From Coriobacteriia bacterium (GTDB lineage: Bacteria; Actinomycetota; Coriobacteriia; Anaerosomatales; Anaerosomataceae), in assembly GCA_016938135.1 (NCBI GenBank), contig JAFGVD010000003.1, forward strand, positions 118,880 to 182,879: a DNA stretch of 64,000 bases, read 5' to 3'. This document shows positions 1 through 7,167 of the stretch, one piece after another. Below the pieces are notes generated by a model. That model ran no database searches. It worked only from the letters and a program-made list of their open reading frames with translations, and was not told the origin of the DNA. The translations under genes were made by a program, and so were the position numbers. Positions within the stretch are counted from its first letter, which is position 1. Each line of letters opens with the position of its first letter.

Positions 1-1
1 C

Positions 2-274
2 ACTGCATCCGCCCGCCACATCCTGGTGGCCTCGGAAGAACAGGCCAACGACCTCAAGCAGCAGATCGCCGATGGCACCGATTTTGCCGAGATAGCCCGC
101 CAGTTCTCATCGTGCCCGTCCGGCCGCAATGGTGGCGACCTGGGTGAGTTCATGCCCGGACAGATGGTCAAGGAGTTCAACGACGTCTGCTTCAACGAAG
201 AGGTCGGCGTGGTTCACGGCCCCGTGAAGACGCAGTTCGGTTACCACCTCATCGAGGTCACGAAGCGCGGGTAA
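2..274 (+). CDS. ppiC: Parvulin-type peptidyl-prolyl cis-trans isomerase (5' end cut by window)
   Basis: This is a small cytoplasmic parvulin that isomerises peptide bonds before proline. The reading frame is open from base 2 and gives ARHILV near the start, then CPSGRNGGDLGEF and a terminal FGYHLIEV. These are the hallmark blocks of the rotamase fold in stand-alone PpiC, which is about 93 residues long, so only a few N-terminal residues lie outside the window. No membrane anchor or SurA/PrsA-like extension is visible in the part seen. A GTG at 26 could be read as a start, but it would cut into the conserved first strand. Confidence 0.9.
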   Translation, partial: TASARHILVASEEQANDLKQQIADGTDFAEIARQFSSCPSGRNGGDLGEFMPGQMVKEFNDVCFNEEVGVVHGPVKTQFGYHLIEVTKRG

Positions 275-283
275 CCCGGTTTT

Positions 284-634
284 TCATCCCCGGGCCGGGT
301 AGAGCTTCTCGGCAGGGAGGGCTAGTTTCTCCAGCCACATCGCACGCAGCTCAGCGAGGTCCTCAGAGGCATCGTCATCAGGACCATCTGTGGCGTCCAG
401 GGTGTCGAGCACCTCGAACGTGAAAGCGGTCTCGCCGAGACGGTCCCAGTCAGCCTGCAACGCGCGGGACGGGTGTGAGCCGTTCTCAAGCGTGAAGCGC
501 TCCCGGTTGAGTCGGCCAGGGGCGTTGAGGCTTGCACCGATCAGTACCTTGTCGTCCGCAGTGTTTCGGACCGCCCATACACCCATGGGCGGTCCGTTCT
601 CTTTGTATGCGCGGATCATGGCCTTGCGATCCAT
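284..634 (-). CDS. GIY-YIG-like small protein
   Basis: This 116-residue protein has VWAVRNTADDKVLIGAS near the N-terminus, followed by an LNRERFTLENGSH block and a terminal LxxLxxxWLEKL helix. That arrangement matches the stand-alone GIY-YIG-like proteins of actinobacteria and clostridia. The strict GIY and YIG tripeptides are degenerate here (VWA and LIG), so nuclease activity is doubtful. ATG at 634 is preferred because an AGGAGGTGAG ribosome site sits eight bases upstream; a GTG one codon earlier is also possible. It ends 9 bases from the ppiC stop, in convergent orientation. Confidence 0.7.
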   Translation of the reverse strand: MDRKAMIRAYKENGPPMGVWAVRNTADDKVLIGASLNAPGRLNRERFTLENGSHPSRALQADWDRLGETAFTFEVLDTLDATDGPDDDASEDLAELRAMWLEKLALPAEKLYPARG

Positions 635-650
635 CACGCCTCACCTCCTG

Positions 651-1940
651 CTAGGCAATACTACCCTGTACACACGGCGGTGTGAGGCTGGTCTCTTTGC
701 TTGTCAGCGCCGGTTGCTTCATCAGCACGAGCAGGGCAAGTGCCGCGAAGCCGGCGGCTGCGCCGATGAAGAGCGCCGTCGGAGAGAACCGTATGATGAC
801 GCCCGCTACCGCCTGGGACACCGGCATGAGGCCGACCATCGCAAGCATGATGAGCGACATCACGCGGCCCAGAAACCCGGGCGCGGTCATGCGCTGGAGC
901 GAAGTCATGAACACGATCGACGCATAGCCGTTGGCAAGTCCCGCAAGCGCCATCGCCCCGGCAATGACCCACGTGTTGTTCACGAAGGCAAGGATCCCCA
1001 CGCTGATCCCGAACGCGACCATGAGCACGAAGACGAGCTTGGCGAAGTGCTTGTCGTCCAGGCGGGGGAGCATGGCCACGCACAGCATGCCAACCAGTGA
1101 GCCCATACCGGATGCGCCAAGGATCATTCCCAGCGCCGCGGCGCCGCCGGGGAGCCGGTCCTGGGCGATCACCGGGAGTCCCACGAACATCGGACCCGCG
1201 ATGAGGAAGTTCGCGGCCGCAAGGACGAACACCACCCAGCGGATCGTGTCGCTGTTCCAGGCGTAGCGCAGCCCGGAGATGACGTCGGCCAGCGGGTGCG
1301 AACTGCGATCAGCGTTGAGGGCGGGGAGCTTGCGCACATACATCAGACACAACGCCGAGAGAAGGAAGGAGAGCGCATCTACCACGAACGCCGCTCCGAT
1401 TCCCGTAAGCGAGGCGGTCTGCTCGGCGCCTGTCCCTGCGTTCACGCCGAACGCTGCGATCACCACACCTGCCACCACCGGACCGAGAAAGCCCGCGAGC
1501 TGGTTGCTGCCCATCATGAGCGAGTTGCCGGCCTCGAGCTGGCTGTCCTCAAGGAGGCGCGGGAGGGTGGCCTCGGCAGCGGGCATGAAGAACCCGCTCA
1601 CGATGCCGAACAGCGCGGCAAGCACGTAGACCATCCACATCTGTGCCGCTCCGGAGAGGATCGCCGCTGCCAGGCCGGCGGTGACCAGGAAGCGCAGCAC
1701 GTCAGAGACAAGCATGATGGTGCGCGGAGAGTGCCGGTCGGCCCAGGCACCACCTACGAGCATGAGGAGCGCGCGAGGCACCCCTGCGACGGCAAGCACC
1801 AGACCGAGCTGCAGCGGATCATGTGTGAGCGTGAGCACGAGCCACGGCAGGGCTATGAGGTGGAACTGGTCACCGATATGGCTGACAGCCTGTCCCACGA
1901 ACAGCCGCCAGTAGTCGCGTGTCTTCAGTACGGAAAGCAT
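651..1940 (-). CDS. MFS transporter, drug-exporter type
   Basis: This 429-residue protein has about 12 hydrophobic segments. The loop between segments 2 and 3 reads GGAWADRHSPRT, the major facilitator signature, and the layout resembles the MFS_3 (enterobactin/macrolide exporter) group. It should export small molecules using the proton gradient. GGAGGAG lies just upstream of the ATG. Immediately upstream is a strong pair of inverted-repeat operators, and beyond it the C-terminal remnant of a TetR regulator, suggesting a former tetR-exporter unit. The substrate cannot be read from the sequence. Confidence 0.88.
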   Translation of the reverse strand: MLSVLKTRDYWRLFVGQAVSHIGDQFHLIALPWLVLTLTHDPLQLGLVLAVAGVPRALLMLVGGAWADRHSPRTIMLVSDVLRFLVTAGLAAAILSGAAQMWMVYVLAALFGIVSGFFMPAAEATLPRLLEDSQLEAGNSLMMGSNQLAGFLGPVVAGVVIAAFGVNAGTGAEQTASLTGIGAAFVVDALSFLLSALCLMYVRKLPALNADRSSHPLADVISGLRYAWNSDTIRWVVFVLAAANFLIAGPMFVGLPVIAQDRLPGGAAALGMILGASGMGSLVGMLCVAMLPRLDDKHFAKLVFVLMVAFGISVGILAFVNNTWVIAGAMALAGLANGYASIVFMTSLQRMTAPGFLGRVMSLIMLAMVGLMPVSQAVAGVIIRFSPTALFIGAAAGFAALALLVLMKQPALTSKETSLTPPCVQGSIA

Positions 1941-1957
1941 GAGGCTCCTCCATTGAC

Positions 1958-2003
1958 GTACACTGTACGATTCCTACATCCGGAACAGTATCGTACGGTG
2001 TAC
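1958..2003. promoter_or_regulatory. Inverted-repeat operator upstream of the MFS gene
   Basis: GTACACTGTACGAT (1958-1971) and ATCGTACGGTGTAC (1990-2003) are inverted copies matching at 13 of 14 positions with an 18-base gap. The first half contains the perfect small palindrome GTACA-C-TGTAC. The position, 17-63 bases before the exporter start, and the style suggest a TetR-family binding site. No intact regulator lies beside it. Confidence 0.65.
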
Positions 2004-2041
2004 GGTGATGTCAAGAGGCCGACACAAGTCATTCTCGGCAG

Positions 2042-2212
2042 CTAGTGACCGAGTGAGTCGTCAACCCGCGCGATGATGGCTTCAACGGCGAAATCGATGA
2101 CCTCGTCGTATCCGCGCAGCACCTGTCCGGTCTCGATGACCTGATGGATAGAGGGGAAGCGGTCAGCAGGGAGCGCGAGGAGATCGTTCATCTGTTCGTC
2201 TTCCGAGTAGGG
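2042..2212 (-). pseudogene. C-terminal remnant of a TetR-family regulator
   Basis: The last ~55 codons of a longer, otherwise meaningless frame read like the end of a TetR ligand domain (FPSIHQVIE, then GYDEVIDFAVEAIIARV). Upstream of about 2212 the similarity stops and there is no helix-turn-helix, so the DNA-binding half has been lost. Its position just before the MFS gene on the same strand fits a former regulator of that exporter. Whether the fragment is expressed is unknown. Confidence 0.5.
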
Positions 2213-2263
2213 CGTGCGGCTCTGTGCTCCCCAGGCGCGTTGGGGTGCGCGAGCACTACCGGA

Positions 2264-2430
2264 ATGCCTGCCGAGTGGGCCACGCTTCCCACGCTTGTGA
2301 TGTGGCCGATCCTCGGCGTCATCTACTACCGCCTTGCGCGGCGCGAAGAACATGCGCGGTGAGTTCGGGACGGCATATGACCGGTACGCCCGTGCGACGG
2401 GGATGTTCCTGCCCACCAAGGTGTTCTCGA
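2264..2430 (+). pseudogene. Frameshifted fragment resembling an isoprenylcysteine carboxyl methyltransferase family protein
   Basis: One frame gives a hydrophobic stretch ending YYRLARREEHA. Shifting by one base near 2355 continues as FGTAYDRYARATGMFLP. The two pieces together reproduce the C-terminal signature of the ICMT/PEMT-like membrane methyltransferases (RxxxEE, then FGxxYxxYxxxxxxFLP). The N-terminal membrane segments are missing and the frame is broken, so this is a decayed fragment. Assignment rests on this motif only. Confidence 0.5.
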
Positions 2431-2490
2431 AGGCGGCCGCCGTCTCCGTGCCGAGACGCCCCCGGCTGTTACCGTCGGTCATGTGCGCTG

Positions 2491-2671
2491 ATGGCTGCGG
2501 CCCCGACACCGCTGAGCCCGTTGAGCCGGCTCGCCGAGGCGCTTCTCGGCGACCGGCTGGGCGCGGGAGTCTACCGTGACTGGGTAACCTCGCTCGGGTT
2601 GAGGGGTGACGAGCGTGTTCTTGAAGTCGGATGTGGGGCGGGTGCGTGCGCACGGCATCTGGCGGACAGCG
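2491..2671 (+). pseudogene. N-terminal fragment of a class I SAM-dependent methyltransferase
   Basis: From ATG 2491 the frame reads about 60 residues that end in VLEVGCGAGACARHLA, the glycine-rich SAM-binding motif I of class I methyltransferases. After that the coding signal stops at the 3' end of the opposite-strand YegP gene, so about three quarters of the enzyme is absent. Together with the two neighbouring fragments it marks a deletion-prone junction. It cannot be an active enzyme. Confidence 0.6.
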
Positions 2672-2698
2672 TCTACTGCGTGAGCAGCTTCTTGCGCG

Positions 2699-3037
2699 CT
2701 AGTCGCCGGTTTCGTCGATGATGGGCGAGTCGGGGCCGTTGGCCTTCACAGACTCGATCCCGTGCTCCATCGCAGAGGCTGACGAGTACATCTGGCTCTG
2801 CCCGATGATCTGCGTGTTGGCGGCCTTGAGCACGAAGTACGGCCGGCCGTCCTTGGCTTCTCGGCGATCGTAGCGCTCGTCCAGTGCAGAGTTCACGCGT
2901 ACCGACTCGATACCGTGTTTGGCCGCCTCTTTGGACGAGTATGCTTCGCTGGTGAGGATCGTCTGCCCGTTGCCGGCCTTGAGGTTGAAGCGGAAGTGCT
3001 CCTTGGCGGCGCCTGTCAGTACGTATGCGGGATACAT
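2699..3037 (-). CDS. YegP family protein (two DUF1508 repeats)
   Basis: This 112-residue protein is made of two tandem ~50-residue units, each with the pattern F(R/V)LKAxNxQxIxxSxxYSSxxAxxxGIESVxxN. That is the DUF1508/YegP fold, a small cytosolic protein of unknown role. Length and repeat number are normal for the family. AAGGAGG lies upstream of ATG 3037. It sits alone between fragmentary DNA and the redoxin/ccdA locus. Confidence 0.88.
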   Translation of the reverse strand: MYPAYVLTGAAKEHFRFNLKAGNGQTILTSEAYSSKEAAKHGIESVRVNSALDERYDRREAKDGRPYFVLKAANTQIIGQSQMYSSASAMEHGIESVKANGPDSPIIDETGD

Positions 3038-3084
3038 CGTGCCTCCTTGTCATTGGTGCCCGTGTTCATTACATACCCCTGCCC

Positions 3085-3621
3085 CTATGCCCATATCGTC
3101 CCGAACACCTCGAAGACGAACAGCAGGTAGTAGATTGAGACCCCTGTCATGATCGCGCCGGCGACAAGATCGATCTGGCGCTGGTAGCGGATGAGGCCGT
3201 CGATGATGACCCGGCTTCCGGCGCGGGTGATGAGCGAAAGCACCAGTAGCGGGGTGGCGATGCCCAGCCCGAACGCAAGGAAGTTGGCCATGTTGGCGGT
3301 GAAGTCGCCAACCGTTGCGGCGCGGGTGAAGAAGAACGCGATCAGCGCGGGGTTACAGGGTATGACGATCGCACCGAACATGAAGCCGTAGATCACAGAG
3401 CCCAGGACAGGGTTCTTGGGCAGTATCGGCCGGACCTTGCGCTTGGGTGTCTTCCCCAGCATCAAGAAGATGCCGGCGATGGCCAGTACGCCGAAAGCCA
3501 CCGGAGACACGACTTCGATGACGTCGGATAGCGAGCGCTGCAGCAGGGTCGTGAAGATCAGCCCCAGCACGACCATGAACAGCAGCACGCCGGCGGCAAC
3601 CGCTACGCCCAGCCACGCTAG
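3085..3621 (-). pseudogene. CcdA/DsbD-type transmembrane thiol-disulfide transporter lacking its N-terminus
   Basis: The frame covers four or five membrane segments and includes FGAIVIPCNPALIAFFFTRA, the second conserved Cys-containing segment of CcdA, which passes electrons across the membrane to extracytoplasmic thioredoxins. Similarity begins abruptly at about 3621, in segment 2. The first segment with its essential Cys and the usual start region are missing. Upstream in this frame the sequence is the redoxin gene read out of phase. Either about 60 codons were deleted together with the redoxin stop codon, or the assembly has a small collapse. The first internal ATG is at 3588; translation from it would give an inactive protein. 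Confidence 0.6.
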
Positions 3622-4201
3622 CGTCCGCGATCGCCGAGAGGATCTCCTCGGCGGATTTCTTGCCGTCCTTCATCAGGTAGGCGTCGGTCTGGTCGGCGTT
3701 GATGACGATGAACGGCGCGCCGGGCGGATTGATGATCGAGGGACCGAACTCCGCCACCAGCGTGTCGGTGAACTCCTTTGGTGATATCGACCATCGCGAA
3801 CCGGGGATGCTTGCGTGCTCCTCGGCCCTGGAGACCACCTGCTCGATCGACTCGTTGGGATCGACGTCGATGGACACGACGATCACTTCCGGGTCACCGT
3901 CGGACAAGATCTCATCCAGCAAGACCTGCTGGGAGCGGCAGACGCTTCACCAGACGGCGAACGAGTGAAGAAGCACAGGCGTTCCTTTGAAGTCCGAGAG
4001 CCTGTACATCTCACCGGTGACCACGTCGGTAAGCTCCGTATCCAGCCAGGCGACCGTTTCAGAAGGCGTTGCCGGTGCACCGGTATCCGGGACGTCCGTC
4101 GACGGATCATCGACTGTGGTGGTGCCGTCGCTCGTGCAGGCGACAAGCGCCATCAGGCACAGCAAGAAGACCGCTATGAGCGTGGACCTGAGGTGCCGCA
4201 T
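3353..4201 (-). CDS. Predicted selenocysteine-containing TlpA-like redoxin lipoprotein (UGA readthrough)
   Basis: From ATG 4201 (ribosome site GGGAGGAAG) the product starts with a lipoprotein signal ending LMALVAC, then a short linker and a redoxin domain. At residue 85 an in-frame TGA (3947-3949) sits exactly where the first Cys of the thioredoxin WCxxC motif belongs (FAVW-U-SVC), and the domain continues in the same frame with VIVVSIDVDP and GAPFIVINAD. A bacterial SECIS hairpin follows the TGA. Redoxin similarity ends near 3617. The frame then runs out of phase through ccdA to a stop at 3353, so the last ~88 residues are probably an artefact of the ccdA deletion. It would be an extracytoplasmic thiol oxidoreductase, with CcdA as electron donor. 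The alternative is a nonsense mutation. Confidence 0.8.
3916..3949 (-). promoter_or_regulatory. Bacterial SECIS element with its UGA codon
   Basis: Read on the minus strand, the UGA (3949-3947) is followed after 20 bases by a perfect 6-bp stem, CCAGCA / UGCUGG, closing the five-base loop GGUCU. From what I know of E. coli fdhF, its SelB-binding hairpin has the same GGUCU loop about 18 bases after its UGA. The coding sequence across the hairpin is conserved redoxin sequence, so the structure is embedded in the gene as bacterial SECIS elements are. Confidence 0.82.
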
Positions 4202-4304
4202 CGTGCTTCCTCCCGCAGGGCCGAAGCCGTATTCAAGACGTACCCATCAGGGGCGCGCATTATGCGAAGGAGCGCGGCGACGGGCAGCTCATCCAGGGTG
4301 AATG

Positions 4305-4359
4305 CAAGTACTTACTTGACTTTCAAGCGTTCGTATCTACAATGCAAGTATGTGCTTAC
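4305..4359. promoter_or_regulatory. Pair of TetR-type operators
   Basis: CAAGTA-CT-TACTTG (4305-4318) is a perfect inverted repeat. A second, imperfect copy, GCAAGTATGTGCTTAC, lies at 4344-4359. They flank the core promoter of the downstream tetR gene, so binding at either would block RNA polymerase. This is a typical autoregulation arrangement for TetR repressors. Confidence 0.65.
4316..4343 (+). promoter_or_regulatory. Sigma-A-type promoter of the tetR-flavodoxin operon
   Basis: TTGACT (4316-4321) and TACAAT (4338-4343) are separated by 16 bases and lie 40 bases before the chosen GTG start of tetR. The -35 overlaps the perfect operator and the -10 abuts the second one. Confidence 0.65.
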
Positions 4360-4382
4360 AAACAACACTGATAGGAGCACGT

Positions 4383-4994
4383 GTGAGCGAGGCTAGAGAT
4401 ACGGGGGATCGCATTCTGCTGGCGGCTCGTGAGCTGTTTGCGAACCGCGGCTACGCGGGTACGACGACCCGCGCGATCGCCGAAGCGGCAGGCGTCAACG
4501 AGGTCACGGTGTTCCGCCGCTTTGAGAACAAGCAGGGCGTCTTGCGTGCCCTGGGTAAACAGATGGCGCTGCGTCAGGCGGGTCATGCCGCAGCCGCTGG
4601 TCCGGACTCTGAGAGCGTGCGCGACACGCTGCTGCGTCTGGCTCGCATGGAGATAGCCGGCGCGCTGGAGGATGGCGGCTTTGCGATCCGTCTTGCATTC
4701 GATGCCAGGTCTGTCCCCGAGGTTGCAGCTGTACTGGGTGAAGGGATCCCCGGCAATCTCACCGGCCTGGCCGAGTACATGGCCGAGCAACAGGCTACAC
4801 GCGAGCTCCGAGACGACATCGATCCTTCAGTGATGGCTGAGGCGTTTTTCGGCCTCACCTCAAGCTATGTGATGTATCGAATGGTGATGGGTGTGGCGGA
4901 GCTTCCCGCCGATATCGAGACGGATCAAGGGATCGAGCAGCTATTCGACATCTTCTGGTCGGGGGCTGCCGCACAGGAGGGAGAGAAGGCATGA
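4383..4994 (+). CDS. TetR/AcrR family transcriptional regulator
   Basis: This ~203-residue protein has an N-terminal helix-turn-helix, ILLAARELFANRGYAGTTTRAIA followed by AGVNEVTVFRRF, and a helical ligand domain that cannot be tied to a ligand. GTG 4383 is chosen because AGGAG lies five bases upstream; an ATG at 4350 is in frame but lies inside the operator/promoter. The stop overlaps the next start (ATGA), so regulator and flavodoxin are translationally coupled. It probably represses its own operon through the two upstream palindromes. Confidence 0.88.
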   Translation: MSEARDTGDRILLAARELFANRGYAGTTTRAIAEAAGVNEVTVFRRFENKQGVLRALGKQMALRQAGHAAAAGPDSESVRDTLLRLARMEIAGALEDGGFAIRLAFDARSVPEVAAVLGEGIPGNLTGLAEYMAEQQATRELRDDIDPSVMAEAFFGLTSSYVMYRMVMGVAELPADIETDQGIEQLFDIFWSGAAAQEGEKA

Positions 4995-5497
4995 GTTCGA
5001 TACTGGTCGTGTATGGAACCAAGACCGGCTGCACGACGTCTATCGCGGAGCATATCGGCGCGACGCTGGTGGACGCCGGCTGGGTGGTGGATGTGACAGC
5101 CGCCGAGGAGAAGCCGGATCCCTCGGCATACGATGCGGTCATCGTGGGCAGCGGGGTTCGCGCAGGGAACTGGCACGGTCCGGTCAAGAGCTGGGTCACC
5201 ACTTATGCGCAGACGCTGAAGGGCATGCCCACGGCGTTCTTCACCACCGGCCTCACGATAGCACGTGGTCCCGAATCGGCCGACGAGGTTCGTGCTTACA
5301 CAGACCCGCTGGTGGAGGCGACGGGGGTCCAGCCGGTGGATATAGGTCTGTTCCCCGGGATGAACGACCTCAAGAAACTCTCGCTTCCTGAGCGTTTGAT
5401 CATGAAGGCGATGAAGGTCCCCGAGGGCGATTTCCGCGACATGGACGCGGTCGCTGATTGGACCCGCGAGGTGGTCGGGAAGCTGGGAGCGGAGTGA
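4991..5497 (+). CDS. Flavodoxin-domain protein (HemG-like)
   Basis: This 168-residue protein opens with ILVVYGTKTGCTTSIAEHI, the FMN phosphate-binding loop of flavodoxins. DAVIVGSGVRAGNWHGPVKSWV and FFTTGLTI then match the Flavodoxin_5 group that includes menaquinone-dependent protoporphyrinogen dehydrogenase HemG. It should bind FMN and act in electron transfer; a haem role is only a family-level possibility. It overlaps the tetR stop by 4 bases and the following membrane protein start by 4 bases, so the three genes form one operon. Confidence 0.82.
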   Translation: MSSILVVYGTKTGCTTSIAEHIGATLVDAGWVVDVTAAEEKPDPSAYDAVIVGSGVRAGNWHGPVKSWVTTYAQTLKGMPTAFFTTGLTIARGPESADEVRAYTDPLVEATGVQPVDIGLFPGMNDLKKLSLPERLIMKAMKVPEGDFRDMDAVADWTREVVGKLGAE

Positions 5498-6369
5498 ACG
5501 CGAACACGTATCGTGGCGTAGCCGTGCTGTGTGTGGCGGTTGCGCTACTCGCTGGCGTCGCTGCAGCGATCGGCGTGTTCGGACGAGGCAGCGGTGAGAC
5601 CGTCTCGGCGGTAAGCATACGCGGCGAGCGCTTCGAATATGTGACCGATGGCGTGTACGCCTACAACGCCGAGCGGATCGTTGCTGAAGGCGTGGGGTGG
5701 GATATCGTCACCCTGTTCCTTGCGGTGCCCGCGCTGCTCCTGACGGCACGGGGAGTGGCTCGCGCCTCGATGCGCGCCAGGTTGATCGCGGTCGGCTTGC
5801 TCGGCTACGTGTTCTACCAGTACTTCATGTACGCGATGTACTGGGCACTCGGCCCGTTGTTCCCGCTGTTCATCGTGCTGTTCGTGGCGGCAGCAGCGGC
5901 GATCGTGTGGATCGTGAGCACAATCGATGTCGCAGATCTGCCCCGGCGGCTCAGCGGCCGCTTCCCGCGCAAGGGGATGGCGGCGTTCAGCCTGGCTGTA
6001 GGCATCATGTTGGTGGGCATGTGGACGCAGCGTATCGCCCTGGCGCTGTCTGGACAGATAGACGGCAACCTGCTGGGCAGCACAACGCTCACCGTGCAGG
6101 CGATGGACCTTGGCATCGTCGTGCCTATCGCCATCCTCACTGCCGTCTTGCTGTGGCGGAGGAAGCCGTGGGGCTACTTGCTCGCCTCGGCGCTTGCCGT
6201 CAAAGGCGTGACCATGGCCGCCGCGATATGCGCGATGCTTCTGGTGGCCGCCCGCACCGAAGGGACCCTTGAGGTGGGTGGTTTCGCGATGTTCGGTGTG
6301 ATCGCTCTTGCCGCGGGTGCGTTGGCGTGGAAGATGTTCGGCAGCGTGGATGCTGCAGTCCCCGCGTAG
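5494..6369 (+). CDS. Multi-pass membrane protein of unknown function
   Basis: This ~291-residue product starts at GTG 5494, overlapping the flavodoxin stop (GTGA). I see an N-terminal anchor (VLCVAVALLAGVAAAIGVF), an extracytoplasmic segment of about 45 residues with YVTDGVYAYNAERI, and then about seven further membrane helices. There is no domain I recognise. The translational coupling implies it works with the flavodoxin or responds to the same TetR ligand. It converges with the next gene with only 3 bases between stops. Confidence 0.7.
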   Translation: MNANTYRGVAVLCVAVALLAGVAAAIGVFGRGSGETVSAVSIRGERFEYVTDGVYAYNAERIVAEGVGWDIVTLFLAVPALLLTARGVARASMRARLIAVGLLGYVFYQYFMYAMYWALGPLFPLFIVLFVAAAAAIVWIVSTIDVADLPRRLSGRFPRKGMAAFSLAVGIMLVGMWTQRIALALSGQIDGNLLGSTTLTVQAMDLGIVVPIAILTAVLLWRRKPWGYLLASALAVKGVTMAAAICAMLLVAARTEGTLEVGGFAMFGVIALAAGALAWKMFGSVDAAVPA

Positions 6370-6372
6370 CCT

Positions 6373-6951
6373 TTAGACGGACGGCCGGTCACCGGCCGCC
6401 TCTGTCACGATCTCAACGATTCGCCTCGCCCTTGTGGCGGGGCGCTTCGCTGTCGCGATCCAGTACAGCAGCTGCTTGCGGCGTGACTTACTCAACGCCG
6501 AGAAGCCATCTTCCGCACCGGGTTGGCGAGCAAGCGCTGCGAGAAGGTCGTCAGGGATGACGAGCGCGTCGATGTCATCAAGCAACGTCCAGGAGCCATC
6601 TGACTTTGCGCGCTCCACCGCAGAGAGCCCGGCCGCGGTCATACGGCCTTGTGCGATCATCCGGGCCACCCGTGCTTTGTTGCTCGCCGCCCAGATGCTG
6701 CCGGGCTTACGGGGGGTCATGACAACGGTGTAGCGTTCGCTGTCCAGCCGCTGCGTCTTGCTGTCTATCCAGCCGAAGCAGACCGCTTCTTCCACGGCGC
6801 CTTCGTAGAACAGAGCCGTGGCGTCTGTGCCCTTCTTGCCGATGGCAAGACGCACCCCGTCCGAGCTTGCGTGATTCGCCGAGAGCCACGCTCTCCACTC
6901 AGCCCCACTGCCGACTTCCAGTAGAAGCGGTCCCTCGTCCGGCCTGGCCAT
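6373..6951 (-). CDS. YdeI/OmpD-associated family protein
   Basis: This ~192-residue cytosolic protein contains CFGWIDSKTQRLDSERY and a PRKPGSIWAASNKARV block, both characteristic of the YdeI (bacteriocin-protection) family, and a basic C-terminal segment, LSKSRRKQLLYWI. ATG 6951 is preferred over the upstream in-frame ATG at 6990 because the conserved N-terminus begins just after it. The biochemical role of the family is unknown. It stands alone on the minus strand. Confidence 0.8.
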   Translation of the reverse strand: MARPDEGPLLLEVGSGAEWRAWLSANHASSDGVRLAIGKKGTDATALFYEGAVEEAVCFGWIDSKTQRLDSERYTVVMTPRKPGSIWAASNKARVARMIAQGRMTAAGLSAVERAKSDGSWTLLDDIDALVIPDDLLAALARQPGAEDGFSALSKSRRKQLLYWIATAKRPATRARRIVEIVTEAAGDRPSV

Positions 6952-7167
6952 ATCGTCCTCCCGCAGAGTCGCTCTCGCGCGTGTCGTCACAGGATTCTAC
7001 CCGCCAGGCCCTGCGCAGCCGTGTCTTGCGGTATGCGGTCAGCTCCGTCGGGGAGATTCAAGGTGTCTGTTGTGTGACGGGCGGCAACAGAGGGGTGTCG
7101 CCTTCAGCTGCCGAGCATGGTTGGTGTGCAGACTGTCTCTACACGGTATCCCCTGGAAGGACGAACG

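Noticed and set aside
651..2045. Long plus-strand open frames opposite the MFS gene
   Set aside because: They are low-complexity shadows of GC-rich codon bias, without motifs or ribosome sites. The minus-strand exporter is convincing.
3353..4201. Simple nonsense pseudogene reading of the redoxin TGA
   Set aside because: The exact match to the catalytic Cys position and the canonical SECIS hairpin make selenocysteine much more likely, although downstream damage in ccdA is real.
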